Shown: piece after piece, positions 6,937 to 12,591 of the stretch
Position numbering within the stretch: the stretch's first letter is position 1
Layout: every line of letters begins with the position of its first letter
From: an uncultured bacterium
GTDB taxonomy: Bacteria > Bacillota > Clostridia > Christensenellales > Borkfalkiaceae
Assembly: GCA_934871445.1 (NCBI GenBank)
Contig: CAKXBD010000006.1
Span: 1 to 15,557, forward strand
Direction: 5' to 3'
DNA: 15,557 bases
Made by a program: the position numbers and the translations under genes
Notes under the pieces: model-generated
What the model was told of the DNA's origin: nothing
The model's input: only the letters and a program-made list of their open reading frames with translations
The model's database searches: none

Positions 6937-7284
6937 ATGTTCCGATTGCCAAAAAATCTTTTTTCCTTTGCGGGAAATTCCAAAAAACTGCCGAGCGATT
7001 ATTTCCGAATCCGAATCATCTTTGAAATAGCGGAATTGATAATATATAGCGCGGTATTGATCGGTTTCGCCTTTTTCTTATCCGCGTCGTCGATATGGCT
7101 CATGCTTTTGATTTTTTTTGTGCTCTGCCTGCTCGATGCGCTTTTGATATTTCAGATCAGGATGAATTTGAAACGGTTTCGTGAGGCTTTGCTTCGGGAA
7201 AAACAGGAAAAAGAATTCAACCGAAAAAACAACGAAGAAAATAGAACGGACAAGGAGAATAATTATGTCGGAAATCAGCAGTAA
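6937..7284 (+). CDS. Small two-helix membrane protein of unknown function
   Basis: I do not recognise this 115-residue protein. It has two hydrophobic segments (about 27-48 and 52-74) joined by a very short turn. A highly charged tail of about 40 residues, rich in Lys, Glu, Arg and Asn (for example EKQEKEFNRKNNEENR), probably extends into the cytosol. It sits between nadD-yqeK (45 nt upstream) and rsfS, overlapping the rsfS start by 20 nt, so it is very likely cotranscribed. The frame upstream reads ATG-GGA-TAA at 6925-6933, forcing the start to 6937 (or a rare ATT at 6934). The AAAGGAG at 6915-6921 is then 15 nt away, which is too far for efficient initiation, so low expression or coupling to the mini-ORF is likely. 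Confidence 0.7.
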   Translation: MFRLPKNLFSFAGNSKKLPSDYFRIRIIFEIAELIIYSAVLIGFAFFLSASSIWLMLLIFFVLCLLDALLIFQIRMNLKRFREALLREKQEKEFNRKNNEENRTDKENNYVGNQQ

Positions 7285-7636
7285 AGAACTTGCAACGGCG
7301 GCCTGTAAGGCACTTGCGGATCGACGGGGGAGAGATATCGTCACGATTTACGTGCGCGATAAAACGGTATTGTGCGACTATTTCGTGCTCGCCAGCGGCA
7401 GCAGCTCCACGCAAATCCGCGCGCTCGGCGAACACGTCGAAGAAAAAATCGAATCTCTTTATAATCTTCAACCCACCCGCACCGAAGGCGTCCACGACGG
7501 ACGTTGGGCAGTCATCGACTACGGCGATGTCATCGTGCATATTTTCAATGACGAAACGCGGCTGTTTTATCACCTCGAACGGCTGTGGGAGGACGGCGGA
7601 AATCTCGAAAAATACGTAGAGGAAGAAGAAAAATAA
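7265..7636 (+). CDS. rsfS: Ribosomal silencing factor RsfS
   Basis: The 123-residue product matches RsfS (Iojap/YbeB/YqeL), which binds ribosomal protein uL14 and blocks joining of the two subunits when nutrients are short. Typical blocks are DIVTIYVRDKTVLCDYFVLASG (split here as residues about 24-45), the ARALGEHV-like segment STQIRALGEHVEEK, and the C-terminal GVHDGRWAVIDYGDVIVHIF with W and D conserved, then LERLW. The ATG is preceded by AAGGAG at 7252-7257, 7 nt away, which favours it over an upstream in-frame start inside the previous gene. It is the last gene of the nadD-yqeK operon, the usual neighbourhood for rsfS, and is followed by a strong terminator. Confidence 0.95.
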   Translation: MSEISSKELATAACKALADRRGRDIVTIYVRDKTVLCDYFVLASGSSSTQIRALGEHVEEKIESLYNLQPTRTEGVHDGRWAVIDYGDVIVHIFNDETRLFYHLERLWEDGGNLEKYVEEEEK

Positions 7637-7643
7637 CGGTAAT

Positions 7644-7686
7644 AAACGGGGAAGGACATTCGCCCTTCCCCGTTTTAATTTTTTCG
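7644..7686 (+). terminator. Rho-independent terminator of the nadD-yqeK/rsfS operon
   Basis: AAACGGGGAAGG (7644-7655) and CCTTCCCCGTTT (7664-7675) form a 12-bp perfect stem with an 8-nt loop, followed by a T-rich tail through 7684. It may also act weakly on the convergent XRE transcript. Confidence 0.92.
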
Positions 7687-7708
7687 GGAATTCAAAAACA
7701 ATTTTTCG

Positions 7709-7909
7709 TTAGGTGAGAATATCGTCGAACGATTCGTCGAAAATTTCACAAATTTTCGCCAACAGCAAAAAATCGGGCTCGCAAACACCCTTCTCCCATG
7801 CACTCACCGTACGCTGATCTACACCTAAAATTTTCGCTAATTGTTTCTGCGTCATTTTTGCGCTCAATCGAAGTGTTCTCAAGTTTTCAGAAAATTTTAT
7901 TTGCTTCAT
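7709..7909 (-). CDS. Small XRE/Cro-family transcriptional repressor
   Basis: This 66-residue protein is almost entirely one XRE-type helix-turn-helix domain: RTLRLSAKMTQKQLAKILGV (11-30) followed by the recognition-helix segment DQRTVSAWEKGVCEPD (31-46), then a short dimer-like end, SFDDILT. Proteins of this family bind palindromic operators as dimers. It diverges from the PH-domain gene, and two matching palindromes (7922-7938 and 7951-7967) fill the 97-bp shared region, so it most likely represses that gene and itself. A frame extending upstream to 8116 is open, but it would run back through the operators and into the neighbour. The ATG at 7909 has no ribosome site and a TAAAAT -10 box 8 nt upstream, so the mRNA may be leaderless. 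Confidence 0.88.
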   Translation of the reverse strand: MKQIKFSENLRTLRLSAKMTQKQLAKILGVDQRTVSAWEKGVCEPDFLLLAKICEIFDESFDDILT

Positions 7910-7917
7910 GTTTTTAT

Positions 7918-7923
7918 ATTTTA
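7918..7923 (-). promoter_or_regulatory. Putative extended -10 element of the XRE gene
   Basis: The minus strand reads TGG-TAAAAT, an extended -10 (TGn plus a one-mismatch hexamer), with no good -35 (AAATAA at 17 bp spacing). Only 8 nt separate it from the ATG. A weak, activator- or autoregulator-dependent promoter with a leaderless start resembles the layout of phage lambda PRM for cI. Confidence 0.5.
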
Positions 7924-7938
7924 CCAAAAATATTGGTA
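7922..7938. promoter_or_regulatory. Operator 1, TACCAA-N5-TTGGTA
   Basis: This 17-bp palindrome, extended by one base on each side (TTACCAA...TTGGTAA), has centre AAATA. It overlaps the -10 element of the XRE gene, so binding should block or tune the XRE gene's own transcription. Its centre is 29 bp from that of operator 2, close to three helical turns. Confidence 0.75.
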
Positions 7939-7944
7939 ATTTAT

Positions 7945-7973
7945 TTGACATACCAAATTTTTTGGTATATAAT
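7945..7973 (+). promoter_or_regulatory. Perfect-consensus sigma-A promoter of the PH-domain gene
   Basis: TTGACA (7945-7950), a 17-bp spacer and TATAAT (7968-7973) match the sigma-A consensus at all twelve positions. The whole spacer is operator 2. A start near 7980 gives a leader of about 27 nt with the AGAGGAG ribosome site. So strong a promoter under an embedded operator implies tight repression with high output on release. Confidence 0.9.
7951..7967. promoter_or_regulatory. Operator 2, TACCAA-N5-TTGGTA, filling the promoter spacer
   Basis: A 17-bp palindrome with the same half-sites as operator 1 and centre ATTTT; adding one base each side gives ATACCAA...TTGGTAT. It occupies exactly the bases between the -35 and -10 boxes of the PH-domain gene promoter, so a bound repressor dimer would exclude RNA polymerase. 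Confidence 0.8.
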
Positions 7974-8006
7974 ACAGATAATAAAAAACGTAGAGGAGAA
8001 ATCTTT

Positions 8007-8408
8007 ATGAAAGCGGAATGTGAGTATGAGGCAAAAAAGAGCGCTTGGAGCGCAATAACGGTTTGGCAGATTTTATTTTTTTGGTTAATAATTCCTTTGA
8101 TCGTAATGGCAGTCAAAATCGTAAAGATAAAATCCGTTCGGATTTCTTTTTATGAAGACAGGGTAATCGAAAGGAGCGGAATCCTTTCCAAACGGGAGCG
8201 GCAGAGCCTTTTTCAAGGGGTTTTGTCCGTATCCGTAGAACAGAGTTTTTCAGGGCGGTTGTTTGGTTACGGGAACGTAAAGATAGATGTTTTCGGAAAG
8301 TGGGACATAGATACCCACGGAATTGTCCGCCCCGAAGAACTGAAACGGTACCTCGAAACGCGGATGATCAGGAAAGGCGAAATCGGAAGGACGATTTTGG
8401 ACGTTTAA
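8007..8408 (+). CDS. Single-pass membrane protein with a bacterial PH domain (YdbS/bPH_2-like)
   Basis: The 133-residue protein has one hydrophobic segment (about 17-36, with QILFFWLIIPLIVMAVKI) followed by a domain resembling bacterial PH domains of the YdbS/YdbT (DUF304) type. Its features are strands around VRISFYEDRVIERSGILSKRERQSL (split at residues about 44-68), then VLSVSVEQSFSGRLFGYGNVKIDVFG, with the typical Gly-rich 'RLFGYGNV' turn. The molecular role of this family is not established; YdbS/YdbT have been linked to bacteriocin resistance in Bacillus. The ATG has AGAGGAG (7992-7998) 8 nt upstream; a longer frame from 7908 would begin before the promoter. It is monocistronic and controlled by the divergent XRE repressor through operators 1 and 2. 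Confidence 0.8.
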   Translation: MKAECEYEAKKSAWSAITVWQILFFWLIIPLIVMAVKIVKIKSVRISFYEDRVIERSGILSKRERQSLFQGVLSVSVEQSFSGRLFGYGNVKIDVFGKWDIDTHGIVRPEELKRYLETRMIRKGEIGRTILDV

Positions 8409-8410
8409 AG

Positions 8411-8447
8411 AAAAAAGAAACAGAGCCGTTTTTTGTAGCGGCTCTGT
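8411..8447. terminator. Bidirectional terminator between the PH-domain gene and the small membrane gene
   Basis: ACAGAGCCG (8420-8428) pairs with CGGCTCTGT (8439-8447) across a 10-nt loop. On the minus strand the stem is followed by a T-rich tail (TTTCTTTTTTCTTT), so it is a good terminator for the small membrane protein gene, whose stop codon begins the stem. On the plus strand the T tract is poorer, but it can still end the PH-domain transcript. Confidence 0.8.
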
Positions 8448-8770
8448 CATTTGAATTTAATTTCTTTGGGCGGGGAATAGGTCTCTCTGGGGCGTTTGCG
8501 CTTGCGTTCCACGATATAGTAGACGGGTTCGGGCGGAGCGTTTGAAGTCGGCTGCGTATTTTGCGGAGCGACGGGTTTTTCTTCGCGGGGCTGCGAATCG
8601 GGCGCCTCGCGCTTTTGAGAATTTGTCGGAGCGGGTTCTCCGCGGCGTGTTTGGTATTTCCAGCCTATTTTAGCGAGACGTACGACGTGAACGCCGAAAA
8701 AGCAGAGTATGAATAAAAATATGAGCCAAAATGCGCCACTCAAAGGGACGCTGAGGAGACAATTTTTCAT
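8447..8770 (-). CDS. Single-pass membrane protein with a basic, proline-rich cytosolic tail
   Basis: I do not recognise this 107-residue protein. Residues about 7-31 form one hydrophobic helix (LSGAFWLIFLFILCFFGVHVV). The rest is a hydrophilic tail rich in Pro, Glu, Lys and Arg with little predicted structure: EPAPTNSQKREAPDSQPREE, then PPEPVYYIVERKRKRPRE, ending in KEIKFK. Arg and Lys just after the helix suggest the tail is inside the cell. The frame stays open far upstream, across the DeoC-like gene, but that extension is an antisense artefact. The ATG at 8770 is chosen because the helix follows directly and a TATAAT at 8777-8782 lies 6 nt upstream; a start 10 codons earlier (8800) would begin upstream of that box. 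No Shine-Dalgarno is present. It diverges from the DeoC-like gene. Confidence 0.65.
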   Translation of the reverse strand: MKNCLLSVPLSGAFWLIFLFILCFFGVHVVRLAKIGWKYQTRRGEPAPTNSQKREAPDSQPREEKPVAPQNTQPTSNAPPEPVYYIVERKRKRPRETYSPPKEIKFK

Positions 8771-8776
8771 GCTTTC

Positions 8777-8782
8777 ATTATA
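8777..8782 (-). promoter_or_regulatory. -10 box (TATAAT) 6 nt from the start of the small membrane gene
   Basis: A consensus TATAAT on the minus strand is separated from the ATG at 8770 by GAAAGC only. The -35 region at 17 bp spacing reads ATTTTA, a weak match, so the promoter call depends mainly on the -10 box and its position. Confidence 0.5.
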
Positions 8783-8851
8783 CAGGGTGTGTATTGTCAT
8801 AAAATGCCTTTTTTTGGAATATATTTCCGTTTTTTGCCGCATACTTATGTC

Positions 8852-9796
8852 ATGAACAGCGAAAACAGACAAGCGAAGCCTTCGGGCATCGTTCTTTCTC
8901 CCACGGAAGCGGAGGAATATTGCGAATTCAAACGTCAGAAGCGGATAGCCGAAGTCGCGGCGGCCCTTTCCAAAGCGAATATTTACGCGGCGCAGCGCGA
9001 CGCGGTTTCGGGGGAACAGCGGAAGGCGGCGGAGAGCGCAAAGCGCGTCAAAGCCGCGTCCGTTCAAGTGAATCCCGTATACGTCTCGTCGATGAAGAAC
9101 CTTTTGGGCGTTTCGGGGCCCGAAGTGGATTGCATAGTCGGGGGAACGGGGGAAACTCTGCCGAAGGCGAAGGCATACGAAGCGAAGCTCGCCGTAAGGA
9201 GCGGCGCGAAAGAAATCACGTTGATTTTGTGCGGTTCTCTGCTGAGGAGCGGCCGCACGGGCGACATAAAGCGGGAGATCAAGCGCGTATGCCGAGCGGC
9301 CCGAAAGGCAGTCGTGAAAGTGGCGGCGGACAGTTCTTTTACTTACGCGGATTTTCTCCGCGTGGGACGTCTTGCCGCGGATTGCGGGGCGAAGTTTCTT
9401 TCGGTTCGGTTTTTCCCCGATTGCGGGAGATTGAAAAGGGATCTGCATGACGTCTGCATGCTGGAAGTGACGGAGGTGGAAACGGCTTCGGATTATAAGG
9501 CTCTGATCGCCGCGGGCGTGGAACGAATCGGCACTTCTCACGCCGAGGAGATTTATTCCGAGCTCATGAAGGAGGCGGAAAATCTTTCGTTTGCGGTAGA
9601 TTTTACGGATTCGGTCACCGTATCCGTCCCGCCGAAGGCGGTTGCGGCGCCGCCCGTTTCCGAAAAATCGGAGAAGTCCGAAACGGCCGTCGCGGCGGCG
9701 GGGGCCGAGTTCTCTAAACAGGTCGAAAGACCGAAAGCGGAACAGATGTCTGTCCTGAACGATAAAAAAATGTTGAACGGAGAGCTTTTGAAATGA
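8852..9796 (+). CDS. DeoC-fold (deoxyribose-phosphate aldolase-like) protein lacking catalytic residues
   Basis: The 314-residue protein aligns by eye with deoxyribose-phosphate aldolase from about residue 40 to 245: ASVQVNPVYV (69-78) for DeoC ASVCVNPxxV, a GAKEITLIL strand (118-126), VVKVAADSSFTYADF (154-168), GAKFLSVRFF (179-188) and AGVERIGTS (231-239). However, Asp of DeoC EVDMVIN is T123, the Schiff-base Lys of FVKTS is S184, and the Lys of VKASGG is E205. The usual N-terminal DHT is also gone. It is therefore probably not an aldolase; a binding or structural role is possible. Residues about 250-314 form an Ala/Pro/Ser/Glu-rich tail absent from DeoC. The start at 8852 is preferred to 8789, which lies in the divergent promoter region; no ribosome site is visible. 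A strong terminator follows. Confidence 0.8.
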   Translation: MNSENRQAKPSGIVLSPTEAEEYCEFKRQKRIAEVAAALSKANIYAAQRDAVSGEQRKAAESAKRVKAASVQVNPVYVSSMKNLLGVSGPEVDCIVGGTGETLPKAKAYEAKLAVRSGAKEITLILCGSLLRSGRTGDIKREIKRVCRAARKAVVKVAADSSFTYADFLRVGRLAADCGAKFLSVRFFPDCGRLKRDLHDVCMLEVTEVETASDYKALIAAGVERIGTSHAEEIYSELMKEAENLSFAVDFTDSVTVSVPPKAVAAPPVSEKSEKSETAVAAAGAEFSKQVERPKAEQMSVLNDKKMLNGELLK

Positions 9797-9798
9797 TG

Positions 9799-9828
9799 AA
9801 AACCCCGGCGGGCAAAGCCGGGGTTTTT
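9799..9828 (+). terminator. Rho-independent terminator of the DeoC-like gene
   Basis: AAAACCCCGGC (9799-9809) pairs with GCCGGGGTTTT (9817-9827) around a GGGCAAA loop, with a T run at the 3' side. It begins 3 nt after the stop codon, isolating the DeoC-like gene from cwlD. Confidence 0.93.
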
Positions 9829-9860
9829 CATATAGCCTCATAGAAAGAGGAAAAAAGTCA

Positions 9861-9866
9861 TATAAT
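9861..9866 (+). promoter_or_regulatory. -10 box (TATAAT) 6 nt from the start of cwlD
   Basis: A consensus TATAAT is followed by AAACGT and then the ATG at 9873. The -35 region is not recognisable (TCATAG at 17 bp spacing). Because a terminator ends at 9828, cwlD needs its own promoter, and this is the only candidate seen. AGAGGA at 9846-9851 is 21 nt from the ATG, too far to serve as a ribosome site. Confidence 0.5.
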
Positions 9867-9872
9867 AAACGT

Positions 9873-10574
9873 ATGAAAAAATTGCGAATATTTTTATGTA
9901 TCGCCGTCGCATGTATGTTTGTGGCGGCGTGGACATTGTGCGTAAACGCGCTTTCCGTGCCCGTCTTTGCGGTGACGCGGCCGATGTGCATCGTTTTGGA
10001 TGCGGGACACGGCGGAATCGACGGCGGCGTCGTGGGGCGCGAAACGGGAATCAAGGAAAGCGATCTGAATCTTTCCGTCACGTTAAAATTGAAAACGATT
10101 TTGCAGCAGGCGGGCTTTGACGTCGTGCTCACGCGCAAGACGGAGGCGGGGCTTTACGGCACCGCGACCAAGGGCTTCAAAAAGCGGGATATGCAGCGCA
10201 GAAAGGAAATTATAGAGGAGTCAAAGCCGATCGCGATGATTTCCATTCATCAGAATTATTTTCCTATTCGCGCTTCCCGCGGCGGCAGAGTTTTCTATCG
10301 CAAAGGGAGCGAGAGCGGCCGTCAGCTCGCGGAAAATATTCAGCGCGCGTTCAATGATTTGTATTTGGAAGAAAACGTTAAAGAGCGTTCCGCGGCCACG
10401 GGGGATTATTATATGCTCAAATGTACGGAATACACCTCCGTGATCGCCGAATGTGGATTTTTGTCCAATAAGGCGGACGAAGCGCTGTTGGTGACAGAGG
10501 AATTTCAGGAAAAGCTCGCCCAATCCATCTATGAGGGACTGACGGCCTATCTCGCCGCGGTTTCGGGCGCGTAA
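9873..10574 (+). CDS. cwlD: N-acetylmuramoyl-L-alanine amidase, CwlD type
   Basis: The 233-residue protein has a signal-anchor helix (about 5-26) and then one amidase_3 catalytic domain. The zinc ligands are visible: H46 in VLDAGHGGIDGG, E62 in IKESDLNL and H126 in SIHQNYF. E203 in AECGFLSN is the expected catalytic glutamate. These enzymes cut the bond between muramic acid and the stem peptide outside the membrane. The length, single domain and lack of cell-wall repeats match CwlD, which in spore formers removes side chains to make muramic-delta-lactam in cortex peptidoglycan. A general cell-wall role cannot be excluded, since no other sporulation gene except sigH is nearby. The start is set by the signal sequence; no Shine-Dalgarno precedes it and a -10 box lies 6 nt upstream. 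Confidence 0.88.
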   Translation: MKKLRIFLCIAVACMFVAAWTLCVNALSVPVFAVTRPMCIVLDAGHGGIDGGVVGRETGIKESDLNLSVTLKLKTILQQAGFDVVLTRKTEAGLYGTATKGFKKRDMQRRKEIIEESKPIAMISIHQNYFPIRASRGGRVFYRKGSESGRQLAENIQRAFNDLYLEENVKERSAATGDYYMLKCTEYTSVIAECGFLSNKADEALLVTEEFQEKLAQSIYEGLTAYLAAVSGA

Positions 10575-10738
10575 ACGGACGTTTGACGGCGTTTCCGCGT
10601 TTTTCGGAACCGCCGCCCATTCCTTTTGATTCTCGAAGTCGGTTTTTACGAGTGCGGAAAATTTCTCCGCCCCGACGTTTCCCGCTGCCGCAAAACTTTT
10701 CGGGTCATTCTTTTACGCTTAAAAACGCCCGCAATCGC

Positions 10739-10767
10739 TTGTATTTTGCAAAGGGTTATGGTATAAT
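10739..10767 (+). promoter_or_regulatory. Extended -10 sigma-A promoter of the mrnC-rlmB-sigH run
   Basis: TTGTAT (10739-10744) and TATAAT (10762-10767) are 17 bp apart, and TGG directly before the -10 box makes it an extended -10. The start would be near 10774, giving a leader of about 57 nt. The remainder of the 10575-10830 gap shows no gene, no convincing terminator for cwlD and no riboswitch-like structure. Confidence 0.8.
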
Positions 10768-10830
10768 AGAAAGAAAAAAGAAGGCGTGCGCTTTTGAGTC
10801 GGGCGTGCGGCCGTCGCGGGGAGGAAGAAC

Positions 10831-11268
10831 GTGCTGAAAACGGGCGGCGTTCTGACGAAGGAAGAGGTCAGACTGATAAATCCGGTGACGCTGGCGTTTG
10901 TGGGCGATGCGGTGTATTCGCTGTACGTGAGGGAAAGGCTCGTGCTGGCGGGCGGCGGAAAGGCGTCGGATTTTCAGCGCGCCGCTTCCAAAGTCGTATC
11001 CGCGCACGGGCAGAGCGATTTTTTGGAAAAATTGCTTCCCGAATTTACCGAGGAGGAAGCGGAGATTTTCCGCCGCGGCCGAAACGCGAAGAAGTCGACG
11101 AAGAGCAAAAACGCCACGACTTCGGAGTATAATCGTTCCACGGGCTTCGAAGCGGTACTCGGCTTTCTGTATCTGTCGGGGAACTTGGAGAGGCTGGAAC
11201 AGCTTTTCAGTATGGACGATAAAGACTCATATAAAATCGACGCCGTGAGCGAAGGATATAAGCCGTAA
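10831..11268 (+). CDS. mrnC: Mini-ribonuclease 3
   Basis: The 145-residue product is an RNase III catalytic domain without the double-stranded-RNA-binding domain, as in Mini-III, which trims the ends of 23S rRNA precursors. The signature LAFVGDAVYSLYVRERL (about 17-33) carries the conserved Asp of the first acidic motif, and TGFEAVLGFLYLSG (about 107-120) carries the second with its glutamate; RGRNAKK and SKNATTSEYNRST lie between. The start is GTG, with GGGGAGG (10818-10824) 6 nt upstream. It heads a run in which the next gene starts directly after its stop (TAAATG). In Bacillus the same gene precedes rlmB and sigH. Confidence 0.93.
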   Translation: MLKTGGVLTKEEVRLINPVTLAFVGDAVYSLYVRERLVLAGGGKASDFQRAASKVVSAHGQSDFLEKLLPEFTEEEAEIFRRGRNAKKSTKSKNATTSEYNRSTGFEAVLGFLYLSGNLERLEQLFSMDDKDSYKIDAVSEGYKP

Positions 11269-11991
11269 ATGAAAACAGAAGGAAGAAACGCCGTCGCGGA
11301 ACTATTAAAGACGGACAAAAACATCGACAAAATTCTCATGGAAAAGGGAGCGCAGGGTTCCCTTTCGGTCATCTTCGCGGAGGCGAGGAAACGGAATATC
11401 CGCGTGCAGTTTGTAGACAGGCAGGTGCTCGACAAGGAGAGCGAAAGCCGCCGTCATCAAGGGGTGATCGCCTATACGACGGAGTACGAATATTTCGACC
11501 TCGAAGACATCATGGCGGAGAAGCGGAGCGAAAAAGGCGGATTTATCGTACTTTGCGACGGGATAGAGGACGTGCACAATCTCGGCAGTATTCTGCGCGT
11601 GGCGGAATGTGCGGGGGCGGACGGGGTCGTGATTCCGAAAGCGGGCGGAACGGTGGTGACGGAGAGCGTCATACGCATTTCCGCGGGCGCGGCGGAGCAT
11701 ATCAAGGTTGCGAAAGTCCCCAATCTCGGCAACGCGGTAGAGACGTTGAAGCGCAATAACTATTGGGTATACGCTTTGGAAGCGGGCGGAGAGGATATTT
11801 ACGCGGAGGACTTTTCGGGCAATGTCGCCCTCGTGGTAGGCGGAGAGGATTCGGGCGTGAGGCGCCTGACGAAGGAGAAGTGCGATAAAATCGTATCCAT
11901 TCCTTTGAGCGGCAAGGTCAATTCCCTGAACGCTTCGGTGGCATTGGGGATAGCGGCCTATGAAGTGGTGAGAAAAAGGCTCGGGAAATAA
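11269..11991 (+). CDS. rlmB: 23S rRNA 2'-O-ribose methyltransferase, RlmB/TrmH family
   Basis: The 240-residue SPOUT-class enzyme starts with the RlmB-type substrate-binding domain (EGRNAVAELLK at 4-14, then ILMEKGAQGSL). A linker leads to the trefoil-knot methyltransferase domain: FIVLCDGIEDVHNLGSILRVAECAG (split across about 90-114) with the D-x-x-N-x-G-x-x-R motif, and VALVVGGEDSGVRRLT with G-x-E. SIPLSGKVNSLNASVALGIAAYE closes the S-adenosylmethionine knot. It would methylate a ribose 2'-OH in 23S rRNA; the exact nucleotide cannot be read from sequence. The ATG abuts the mrnC stop and its own stop abuts the sigH ATG, both as TAAATG, so the three are likely translationally coupled. Confidence 0.92.
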   Translation: MKTEGRNAVAELLKTDKNIDKILMEKGAQGSLSVIFAEARKRNIRVQFVDRQVLDKESESRRHQGVIAYTTEYEYFDLEDIMAEKRSEKGGFIVLCDGIEDVHNLGSILRVAECAGADGVVIPKAGGTVVTESVIRISAGAAEHIKVAKVPNLGNAVETLKRNNYWVYALEAGGEDIYAEDFSGNVALVVGGEDSGVRRLTKEKCDKIVSIPLSGKVNSLNASVALGIAAYEVVRKRLGK

Positions 11992-12567
11992 ATGAAAGAG
12001 GACGAAAAAAAGAGCGGAGAACGCGACGAAGAATTGGTGCGGCGCGCGCAGAGCGGGGACAAGCAGGCGACGGAAGCGCTGCTCGTCCGTTTTGCGGGCG
12101 TAGTGCGCGGGCGTGCGCGGGGCTTTTTTTTGATAGGCGGGGAGACGGAGGATCTCATTCAGGAAGGAATGATCGGCCTGTACGGTGCGATCAGCGACTA
12201 TCGGGAAGAAGGGGGCATGAGTTTCAAAAATTTTGCGTATCTTTGCATTTCCCGTCGGATAATCGACGCGGTGAAGGCCTCGGCGAGAAAGAAAAACGTG
12301 CCTTTGAATAATTATGTTTCGCTGTTTCAATCGGAGTGGGAGCTGCCGATCGCGAGTCCCGAAGATGAGGTCATACGCGGGGAAGACGGTCGGGAATTTT
12401 TTCAGAAGATGAGCAAGGAACTGTCCGACTTTGAATTTCGCGTCACGGTGATGTATATGGACGGGCTGAGCTGTGCGGAAATCTGCGAGGCGACGGGCAA
12501 GGACGGCAAGAGCGTGGATAACGCGATTCAAAGAAGTAAAAAGAAACTGCAAAAGATACTGAGATAG
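11992..12567 (+). CDS. sigH: RNA polymerase sigma factor SigH (Spo0H-like)
   Basis: This 191-residue sigma-70 family protein lines up along its whole length with Bacillus SigH. Region 2 contains ARGFFLIGGETEDLIQEGMIGLYGAISDY (split across about 42-70), close to SigH FLIGAD-REDIVQEGMIGLY, then SFKNFAYLCISRRIIDAVKASARKK for promoter melting. Region 4 holds the -35-binding helix-turn-helix GLSCAEICEATGKDGKSVDNA (split across about 158-178), with QRSKKKLQK after it. SigH directs transition-state and early sporulation genes. The gene lies directly after mrnC-rlmB as in Bacillus, except that yacP (rae1) is missing between them. dnaX begins 24 nt later. No sigH-type promoter was found in the window. 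Confidence 0.93.
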   Translation: MKEDEKKSGERDEELVRRAQSGDKQATEALLVRFAGVVRGRARGFFLIGGETEDLIQEGMIGLYGAISDYREEGGMSFKNFAYLCISRRIIDAVKASARKKNVPLNNYVSLFQSEWELPIASPEDEVIRGEDGREFFQKMSKELSDFEFRVTVMYMDGLSCAEICEATGKDGKSVDNAIQRSKKKLQKILR

Positions 12568-12591
12568 ACGAAAGTTTCAGGGGAGAAAACC

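Noticed and set aside
7910..8006. XRE/PH-domain pair as a toxin-antitoxin system or prophage remnant
   Set aside because: The partner is a membrane PH-domain protein, the genes are divergent rather than an overlapping operon, and no integrase, attachment site or phage gene is nearby.
8771..10138. Upstream extension of the minus-strand frame (563 residues in total) across the DeoC-like gene and the start of cwlD
   Set aside because: Its upstream part is rich in Arg, His and Phe without motifs, and it is antisense to two recognisable genes. Only the last 107 residues look like a protein.
10575..10830. Gap upstream of mrnC as a possible riboswitch or small RNA
   Set aside because: No recognisable aptamer core, tRNA-like fold or strong terminator was seen; most of it precedes the predicted promoter at 10739-10767.
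11305..12552. 415-residue minus-strand frame opposite rlmB and sigH
   Set aside because: It spans two well-supported plus-strand genes and has a His/Arg-rich composition without family features.
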